Positions 37,227-42,982 of a DNA stretch of 42,982 nt are shown in pieces; the first letter of the stretch is position 1; the number at the start of each line of letters is the position of its first letter. This stretch comes from Stenotrophomonas maltophilia (GTDB taxonomy: Bacteria; Pseudomonadota; Gammaproteobacteria; Xanthomonadales; Xanthomonadaceae). The notes below the pieces were generated by a model. The model saw only the letters and a list, made by a program, of their open reading frames with translations, ran no database searches and had not been told where the DNA came from. The translations under genes were made by a program, and so were the position numbers. The DNA lies in the NCBI RefSeq assembly GCF_003970865.1, contig NZ_RXLZ01000044.1, positions 1-42,982 of the forward strand, read 5' to 3'.

Positions 37227-38273
37227 ATGAATGCCAAGCCTTGCTTCAAGGCTCTTTCATGGATTGGAATGATGCGCAGGTTCGGGGGAACTGCAGGCGG
37301 TGTGTCGACCCGCTTCGGGGGATTTGAAGATCGAACTCGCAAGCTCGGTGCCATAGGTGCCTGGCTGTGCTGCGTGCTGCTGATGGGCCTTGGCCTGTCA
37401 CCATCCGCAATCGCCCAGACAACGATCACATACATTCACACCGATGCCCTCGGCTCGGTTGTGGCCGAAAGCGATGCCAACGGCAACGTCATCAAGTGAT
37501 ACGACTACGAGCCCTACGGGGCCGTGGTAGGTGGTCAGGTCACGGATGGACCTGGGTACGCTGGACATGTGAGCGACTCGGCCACAGGGCTGAGCTACAT
37601 GCAACAGCGCTACATGGATCCACAATTGGGTGTGTTTTTGTCGGTAGACCCAGTCACCGCTCACCAAATGCCAGTTGAGCAGTTCAATCGGTATCGGTAC
37701 GCGAATGGGAATTCGTACAGGTTCGTCGATGCGGATGGAAGGCAGGCCGCAGAGCGATTCGTTGAGCAGCATCGGAGGGATATTGCTGCCGGGAACGGCG
37801 CCGTATACGAGCCGATGAGACCGGCCGCAATCGCTGTTACAGCGGCAATGGCTGCCCCAGTGCTGATCGAAGCTGGCATGGTTGCGATGGCCAATCCAAG
37901 TGTCGTATCGGCAGCTACCAGTATCGCTGCTGATATCGCAGGAGTTACAGGTGCCGGTGGAGCAGGTGTGGCGGCATCCAAAGCTCTGAGTGCAGAAGGT
38001 CGGGCACTTTTGAATTCCCGGCCTGTGGGAAGTGCACTCAAAGGGGACGCTGGGCACAATTCAGCGACCTTTATGCGAGAGACCGCTGCAGAAGCAGGTG
38101 TTCATACTCCGTTGACAGGTGGCGACGGCGTGGTTCGCACTCTGACTCAGCTCCCCGGTGAACTCAATGGAAAGGCCGGTCGGTTTGAATACATAGTAGA
38201 CAAAGCCGGAGACTTGACCCATCAAAGATTTGTAGAAGGTGGCAGCATGAACGGAATACCAAACAAGAGATGA
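37227..38273 (+). pseudogene. Rhs-family polymorphic toxin-like gene interrupted by an in-frame TGA
   Basis: One reading frame of 349 codons is broken once, by TGA at 37497-37499. The sequence NVIK-stop-YDYEPYG replaces the usual NVIKRYDYEPYG of Rhs proteins, as a CGA-to-TGA change would do. Order: possible signal peptide (IGAWLCCVLLMGLGLSPSAIAQ, ~42-65), a short Rhs core (TYIHTDALGSVVAESDANG; GLSYMQQRYMDPQLGVFLSVDPVT; NRYRYANGNSYRFVDADGR), an Ala-rich helical linker (~190-255) and a C-terminal domain (~270-348) ending GDLTHQRFVEGGSMNGIP. That end is the variable, usually toxic part; I cannot name its activity. GC content is clearly lower than in neighbours, suggesting transfer. A restart at GTG 37524 would lack the signal. 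It could also be a base-call error. Confidence 0.8.
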
Positions 38274-38764
38274 GTGTCTACATGAGAACGTATGATTGTA
38301 TTCAACCTTACGGGCCCTGGAGTCAGACCGAGATGGCGTGGGCAATGGGGCGCCATCTGATCGATTTTGAGGTGGTGAAACAATGCGGGTCAGGGCAGAA
38401 GGAGCTGAAGGAGGAATTCAATCTGAATTCCCTGATTCAAAGACTGGAAAGCGTTTCTCCTGAGGAGCGCAACAGGGTAGCTACACAGCTGACGGTACTC
38501 GATGAAAATCTAGACGAAGATGAAGTCTCCAGAAGGTGGCTTGTTGCACTCCTCACGGATCTTTACGCCAAGCGCGATGTGGTTGCTGATCCGCTCGGAG
38601 AGGTCGAGAAGATCTACGCTGATTTTGACTATCCGGAGTCTGTGGAAAGCTTTGTAAGGTACATGCCAGCTTCTGGTGGCTATGATCCCGCAGCGCATTC
38701 ACATGAGCAGAACGTGGCGCGGCTCTTTGAGAACTGGAAAGCGTTTCTTGATTCCGCGAGATAG
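38270..38764 (+). CDS. Putative immunity protein (DUF2247-like) for the Rhs toxin
   Basis: A 164-residue acidic cytoplasmic protein whose ATG overlaps the Rhs stop (ATGA), the usual coupling of toxin and immunity genes. The N-terminal PWSQTEMAWAMGRHLIDFEVVKQ and the C-terminal DFDYPESVESFVRYMPASGGYDP resemble the DUF2247 family by recall; no search was possible. The middle is charged and helical (LKEEFNLNSLIQRLESVSPEERNRVATQL). Like the Rhs gene, it has low GC and codon use unlike the surrounding core genes. If the Rhs toxin is dead because of the stop codon, this gene is now an orphan that may still protect against related toxins from rivals. It is followed by 226 bp in which I see no gene. 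Confidence 0.72.
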   Translation: MSVYMRTYDCIQPYGPWSQTEMAWAMGRHLIDFEVVKQCGSGQKELKEEFNLNSLIQRLESVSPEERNRVATQLTVLDENLDEDEVSRRWLVALLTDLYAKRDVVADPLGEVEKIYADFDYPESVESFVRYMPASGGYDPAAHSHEQNVARLFENWKAFLDSAR

Positions 38765-38990
38765 CGGATGAATTCCAGACAATCTCCCTCGCTTGGCGTG
38801 CGCCGCCTTGTCACGGAGAGTACCGTCCCGGCTTTCCATGCCGAGGACGGTGAAGATATCCAGAATCCCTTATCTGGTCCATCGCAAGGGTGAAGCGCTC
38901 GAATCAACAGCATTGCGACAGCCCTGCGCCGATACCTTCCGCCTGAATCCATCGACGGAAGGGCGACAGAGGCTGGACACGGCGCCTCCC

Positions 38991-40274
38991 TCACCCCTCG
39001 CGTGCGATCGCGCGCCAGCCGATGTCGTTGCGGTGGAACTCGTTGGCCCACGTCACCTTGGCTACGCCGGCGTAGGCATTGGCCTGCGCGTCGCGCACGC
39101 TGTCACCCAGCGCAGCCACACACAGCACGCGGCCGCCGGCGCTGACCACCTGGCCCTGCGCGTCCAATGCAGTCCCCGCATGGAACACCTTGGCACTGGC
39201 AGGTACGTCGTCCAGGCCGGAAATCACGTCACCGGTGATCGGCGCTTCCGGGTAGGGCTTGGCGGCCAGCACCACGCCCAGCGACGGGCGCGCATCCCAC
39301 TGCGCTTCTGCCTGGTCCAGGCGGCCGTCGATGGCGGCTTCCACCAGCTCCACCAGGTCCGACTGCAGGCGCAGCATCACCGGCTGGGTTTCCGGGTCGC
39401 CGAAGCGCACGTTGAACTCGATCACCTTCGGCGCGCCGCTGGCATCGATCATCAGGCCGGCATAGAGGAAGCCGGTGAACGGAATGCCGTCGGCAATCAT
39501 GCCCAGCACGGTCGGGTTCACCACCTCGCGCATCACCCGCGCATGCACCTCGGGCGTCACCACCGGCGCGGGCGAGTAGGCGCCCATGCCGCCGGTATTC
39601 GGGCCGGTGTCACCGTCGCCGACGCGCTTGTGGTCCTGCGAGGTGGCCATCGGCAGCGCATGCACGCCGTCCACCATGGAAATGAAGCTGGCTTCCTCGC
39701 CATCGAGGAACTCTTCGATCACCACGCGGGCGCCGGCATCGCCGAAGGCATTGCCCGAGAGCATGTCACGCACCGCGTCCTCGGCTTCGGCCAGGGTCAT
39801 TGCCACGATCACGCCCTTGCCGGCGGCCAGGCCATCGGCCTTGACCACGATCGGTGCGCCCTTCTCGCGGATGTAGGACAGGGCGGCGTCCACGTCGGTG
39901 TGCACGGCGTAGAACGCGGTGGGGATGTTGTGGCGGGCCAGGAAGTCCTTGGCGTAGGCCTTGCTGCCTTCCAGCTGCGCGGCAGCGGCGGTCGGCCCGA
40001 AGATGCGCAGGCCGGCGGCGCGGAAGCGGTCGACCACGCCGGCCACCAGCGGTACTTCCGGGCCGACCACGGTCAGCGCCACGCCTTCAGCCTGGGCCAG
40101 CGCCAGCAGGCCGTCGATGTCGGTCACCTTCACCGCCACGTTGCGGCACTTGTCTTCGCTGGCGGTGCCGGCGTTGCCGGGTGCCACGATCACTTCGGTG
40201 ACACGGGAGGACTGGGCCAGCTTCCATGCCAGGGCGTGTTCGCGGCCGCCAGAGCCGATGACAAGTACGTTCAT
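38991..40274 (-). CDS. purD: Phosphoribosylamine--glycine ligase (GARS)
   Basis: A 427-residue ATP-grasp enzyme joining glycine to phosphoribosylamine in step 2 of purine synthesis (E. coli 429). MNVLVIGSGGREHALAWKL is the family N-terminus; VGPEVPLVAGVVDRFRAAGL, the ATP-grasp VVKADGLAAGKGVIV and the signature RFGDPETQ are all present. ATG 40274 has GGAA eight bases upstream, and the 53-codon extension is rejected. Same strand as a lipoprotein gene and purH upstream, so the three probably form a pur transcript, purH-lipoprotein-purD. Purine repression (PurR) is expected in relatives, but no PurR box could be confirmed. Confidence 0.96.
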   Translation of the reverse strand: MNVLVIGSGGREHALAWKLAQSSRVTEVIVAPGNAGTASEDKCRNVAVKVTDIDGLLALAQAEGVALTVVGPEVPLVAGVVDRFRAAGLRIFGPTAAAAQLEGSKAYAKDFLARHNIPTAFYAVHTDVDAALSYIREKGAPIVVKADGLAAGKGVIVAMTLAEAEDAVRDMLSGNAFGDAGARVVIEEFLDGEEASFISMVDGVHALPMATSQDHKRVGDGDTGPNTGGMGAYSPAPVVTPEVHARVMREVVNPTVLGMIADGIPFTGFLYAGLMIDASGAPKVIEFNVRFGDPETQPVMLRLQSDLVELVEAAIDGRLDQAEAQWDARPSLGVVLAAKPYPEAPITGDVISGLDDVPASAKVFHAGTALDAQGQVVSAGGRVLCVAALGDSVRDAQANAYAGVAKVTWANEFHRNDIGWRAIAREG

Positions 40275-40332
40275 CACGAGATTCCAGATTGCGTGGGAAG
40301 GGAAGATCGATATCCCCGGCGGCGCGCGTGGC

Positions 40333-41211
40333 TCACTCGCAGCCTTCGCGTCGCAGCGATTCGGGGAAGGAATAGGCCCAGGTCTTCGGGTCCAGGGTAA
40401 AGCGGTGTTCCTGCCGGACCTGCTTGCCACCACAGGTGGTTCCGGTTTCGTCGATCAGCAGCGGCCAGACGCGCGCGCTGCGGTCGCTGTCGTCGAAACG
40501 CAAGGCGAAATCGATGCTGAAGCGGCGGGTGCGGCAGTCAGTGGCCGTGTCGGGGTCGGCACTGGCGTCGACCGTGTCGCACTCGTACTGGGCGTCATTG
40601 TCGATATGACTGCGCACGCTGCCACTGGTAACCAGGCCGTTCGGGCCCGGCAGGATCAGCGACTGCGAGAGCAGCGAGAAACCCTGCCCGAACCAGCCGT
40701 CCTCGACGCGGAAACCATAGAAGTCGCTGCCGGCGCGGATGATGCTGGCGGTGCCGGGCTGGCCACCGCTGCCGAAGCGCTCGCCGGTCAGTTCGCTGGC
40801 CACTTCGAAGCCATCGTCCTTCGGGCGCAGCACGAAGAACTCGATGGTTCCTGGGTCGATGTGCGCACCATCGACCAGCGCACCACACACGGCCAGCAGC
40901 TGTTGCCAGCTGTCTCCGTTCACCACCGGTTGCTCCGCACAGACCTGCCAGTCCACCGGATGGGTGTCGTCGTCCTGGGTCCAGCTGCCGCGCCATTCAC
41001 CGGAGAGCCTGGCGTTGCTGCCGTAACGCTGGACCAGGAAGGCCTGCAGCCGCGCGGTGCGGCTGACATGCTGTTCTGGTGCGGCGGGGGCCACCGCAGG
41101 CGCATCCACCTTCGGCGCCACGCTGGGCTCTGCAGCAGGCTTGCAGCCCACCAGCGCGGCCGCGCCCACGAGGGCGACGGCGGCCAGCGATTTCATCGAA
41201 ACTGTGGACAT
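40333..41211 (-). CDS. Putative lipoprotein between purH and purD
   Basis: A 292-residue lipoprotein: signal SLAAVALVGAAALVGC with lipobox LVGC (Cys near residue 23), a Pro/Ala linker (KPAAEPSVAPKVDAPAVAPA) and a ~240-residue domain with four or more cysteines (WQVCAEQ, LAVCGALVD, YECDT, TDCRTRR, TCGGKQ, EGCE) that may form disulfides. No named family recognised. ATG 41211 (MSTVSMKSL) has GGAG eight bases before it; a second ATG five codons later is possible. It sits 16 bp after purH and 58 bp before purD, yet nothing suggests a purine role; shared transcription may be incidental. Confidence 0.78.
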   Translation of the reverse strand: MSTVSMKSLAAVALVGAAALVGCKPAAEPSVAPKVDAPAVAPAAPEQHVSRTARLQAFLVQRYGSNARLSGEWRGSWTQDDDTHPVDWQVCAEQPVVNGDSWQQLLAVCGALVDGAHIDPGTIEFFVLRPKDDGFEVASELTGERFGSGGQPGTASIIRAGSDFYGFRVEDGWFGQGFSLLSQSLILPGPNGLVTSGSVRSHIDNDAQYECDTVDASADPDTATDCRTRRFSIDFALRFDDSDRSARVWPLLIDETGTTCGGKQVRQEHRFTLDPKTWAYSFPESLRREGCE

Positions 41212-41227
41212 CCGTGTCGCTCCAGGA

Positions 41228-42811
41228 TCAATGACGGAAGTGGCGCACGCCGGTGAACACCATGGCCAGGCCATGTTCGTCGGCGGCGGCGATCACTTCG
41301 GCATCGCGCATCGAACCGCCCGGCTGGATCACCGCCTTGATACCGGCGGCCGCCGCGGCGTCGATGCCATCGCGGAACGGGAAGAACGCATCGGAGGCCA
41401 TCACCGAACCCTCGACTACCAGGTTCGCGTCGGCGGCCTTGATGCCGGCGATGCGCGCGGAATAGACGCGGCTCATCTGCCCGGCGCCCACGCCAATCGT
41501 GCGGTTGTCCTTGGCGTACACAATCGCGTTGGACTTCACGAACTTGGCCACCTTCCAGGCGAACAGCAGGTCGGTGAACTGCTTGTCGGTCGGCGCCAGC
41601 TTGCTCACCACCTTCAGTTCGTCGCGTGTCATGCCGCGGTTGTCCGACGACTGCAGCAGCAGGCCCGAGCCCACGCGCTTGCTGTCGAAGTTGTTCAGGC
41701 CATCGCCATGCGGGATGCGCAGCACGCGCACGTTGGCCTTCTTCTGCGCGTATTCCAGCGCGGCCGGCTCGTAGTCCGGGGCAATCAGCACTTCGACGAA
41801 CTGACGGTCCAGGATCACCTTGGCAGTGGCGGCGTCCAGCGGCTTGTTGAAGGCGATGATGCCGCCGAAGGCGCTGGTCGGGTCGGTGGCGTAGGCCAGT
41901 TCGTAGGCGTCGCCGTTGCCGGCACCGACGGCCACACCGCACGGGTTGGCGTGCTTGACGATGACGCAGGCCGGCGCGTCGAACTGGCGCACGCATTCCC
42001 ACGCCGCATCGGCATCGGCCAGGTTGTTGTAGCTCAGTTCCTTGCCCTGCAGCTGCTGGAACGTGGCCAGCGTGCCCGGCACCGGGTACAGGTCGCGGTA
42101 GAAGGCGCCGCTCTGGTGCGGGTTCTCGCCGTAGCGCAGGTCCATCACCTTCACGAAGGTGGAGTTCATCTGCGCCGGGTACTCGGCACGCGCCGGCACG
42201 GCGGCGTCGGTGGCGGTGACCGCCGACAGGTAGTTGCTGATCGCGGCGTCGTACTGGGCGACGCGGTTGAACGCGGCCACCGAGAACGCAAAGCGGGTGG
42301 CGGCCGTCAGCTGGCCGTTGTTGGCCTCCAGCGAGGCCAGCAGTTCGGCGTACTGCGACGGGTCGGTGGCCACTGCCACGCGGGCGAAGTTCTTGGCCGC
42401 CGAACGCAGCATGGCCGGGCCGCCGATGTCGATGTTCTCGACCGCGTCGGCCAGGGTGCAGTCGGCCTTGGCGGTGACCGATTCGAACGGGTACAGGTTC
42501 AGCACCAGCAGGTCGATGGCACCGATGCCGTGTTCGGCCATGACCGCATCATCCAGACCCGAACGGCCCAGCAGGCCGCCGTGCACCATCGGGTGCAGGG
42601 TCTTGACCCGGCCGTCCATCATTTCCGGGAAACCGGTGACGTCGGCCACGTCCTTCACGGCCAGGCCCGCATCGCGGATCGCCTTGGCGGTGCCGCCGGT
42701 GGACAGCAGCTCCACGCCGCGTGCCGCCAGCGCAGTGGCCAGCTCGACCAGACCGGTCTTGTCGGAAACGGAGAGGAGGGCCCGGCGGACGGGCAACAGA
42801 TCAGCAGTCAT
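41228..42811 (-). CDS. purH: Bifunctional AICAR transformylase / IMP cyclohydrolase
   Basis: A 527-residue enzyme for the last two steps of IMP synthesis (E. coli 529). The N-terminal cyclohydrolase (~1-200) has [44 protein letters not shown] and LVVLNLYPF-type motifs. The C-terminal transformylase (~201-527) has [17 protein letters not shown], the Lys-His catalytic pair in [11 protein letters not shown], and [18 protein letters not shown]. The protein is complete, but its promoter is missing: about 30 bp upstream of the ATG the contig turns into adapter sequence. Confidence 0.97.
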   Translation of the reverse strand: MTADLLPVRRALLSVSDKTGLVELATALAARGVELLSTGGTAKAIRDAGLAVKDVADVTGFPEMMDGRVKTLHPMVHGGLLGRSGLDDAVMAEHGIGAIDLLVLNLYPFESVTAKADCTLADAVENIDIGGPAMLRSAAKNFARVAVATDPSQYAELLASLEANNGQLTAATRFAFSVAAFNRVAQYDAAISNYLSAVTATDAAVPARAEYPAQMNSTFVKVMDLRYGENPHQSGAFYRDLYPVPGTLATFQQLQGKELSYNNLADADAAWECVRQFDAPACVIVKHANPCGVAVGAGNGDAYELAYATDPTSAFGGIIAFNKPLDAATAKVILDRQFVEVLIAPDYEPAALEYAQKKANVRVLRIPHGDGLNNFDSKRVGSGLLLQSSDNRGMTRDELKVVSKLAPTDKQFTDLLFAWKVAKFVKSNAIVYAKDNRTIGVGAGQMSRVYSARIAGIKAADANLVVEGSVMASDAFFPFRDGIDAAAAAGIKAVIQPGGSMRDAEVIAAADEHGLAMVFTGVRHFRH

Positions 42812-42843
42812 GGGACAGAATCGGCAGCGGAGCGGGGCCGATA

Positions 42844-42920
42844 CGGGCCCTTTTACACATCTCCGAGCCCCCGGGACGGACTCCTATCTCGTTTTCCGGT
42901 TTCTCCTGGAAAAAAAAAAA
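42844..42920. other. Degraded Illumina Nextera adapter with i7 index and poly-A (assembly artefact)
   Basis: 42844-42862 matches the Tn5 mosaic end CTGTCTCTTATACACATCT at 15 of 19 positions. It is followed by CCGAGCCC..GGGAC, close to the Nextera read-2 adapter CCGAGCCCACGAGAC. 42878-42885 is GGACTCCT, the Nextera i7 index N705. 42886-42909 begins ATCTCGT and ends TTCTCCTGG, close to the P7 tail ATCTCGTATGCCGTCTTCTG, and an A11 run (42910-42920) ends it, as in read-through past the adapter. Confidence 0.95.
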
Positions 42921-42982
42921 CTGCACCCCGAAAGCACAGACCACTGGCCACTGAGTACGGGTAGTTGTATGGACCACTATCA
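42921..42982. other. Junk sequence after the adapter
   Basis: 62 bases following the adapter and poly-A run, with composition unlike the rest of the window. Probably noise read past the end of the insert; no feature should be called here. Confidence 0.8.

Noticed and set aside
37524..38273. Second half of the Rhs frame as an independent gene starting at GTG
   Set aside because: It is in the same frame as the first half and begins in the middle of the Rhs core motif, without signal peptide or good ribosome site; treated as part of one interrupted gene.
42721..42954. Plus-strand open frame crossing the contig end
   Set aside because: Built from antisense purH plus adapter and poly-A sequence.

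Overview
The window is a high-GC gammaproteobacterial chromosome segment, most likely from the Stenotrophomonas maltophilia complex. The evidence is the dense set of short palindromes that begin with GTAG (SMAG-type REP elements), a two-permease RND efflux operon matching SmeIJK, and Xanthomonadaceae gene order (rhlB/trxA/rho, ftsEX-...-rpoH, purD/purH). It is a draft contig. Position 1 opens with a 28-base C run, and the last ~140 bases contain a degraded Illumina Nextera adapter with a readable i7 index and a poly-A tail. Neither end should be read as biology.

Layout: (i) 225-6619, minus strand: DUF2752 membrane protein, two tandem CD225/dispanin-like proteins, an LplT-like MFS transporter fused to a PlsC acyltransferase, an SDR oxidoreductase and a YccS/FUSC-type membrane protein. 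(ii) 6813-14515, minus: an RND efflux operon with adaptor and two different inner-membrane permeases (smeI-smeJ-smeK). (iii) 14702-18036, plus: an exported M20 amidohydrolase, queF (whose 5' end looks fused to a repeat), a LysM protein and a lipoprotein. (iv) 18401-25107, plus: monomeric NADP isocitrate dehydrogenase, a four-gene cassette (unknown protein, MglA/Ras-like GTPase, two Roadblock/LC7 proteins) and aceK. (v) 25183-27682: a TonB-domain protein convergent with a Cache-GGDEF diguanylate cyclase. (vi) 27899-36953: rho and trxA (minus), then divergent rhlB, ftsE, ftsX, a double-receiver response regulator, ung and rpoH (plus). (vii) 37227-38764: a low-GC Rhs toxin-like gene broken by an in-frame TGA, overlapped by a candidate immunity gene. 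(viii) 38991-42811, minus: purD, a lipoprotein and purH.

Most of the window is core metabolism and housekeeping: transcription termination and RNA decay (Rho, RhlB), heat shock (RpoH), division (FtsEX), purine synthesis (PurD, PurH), queuosine synthesis (QueF) and glyoxylate-branch control (IDH, AceK). The best candidate for a poorly described system is the GTPase-Roadblock cassette at 20902-23230. Its genes overlap or are closely spaced, and its first protein has no family I recognise. Other points of interest are the queF 5' junction, a candidate sigma-E promoter overlapping a perfect hairpin before rpoH, a receiver domain lacking its phospho-acceptor Asp, a Q/N-rich insert in Rho, and the nonsense-broken Rhs gene with its candidate immunity partner.
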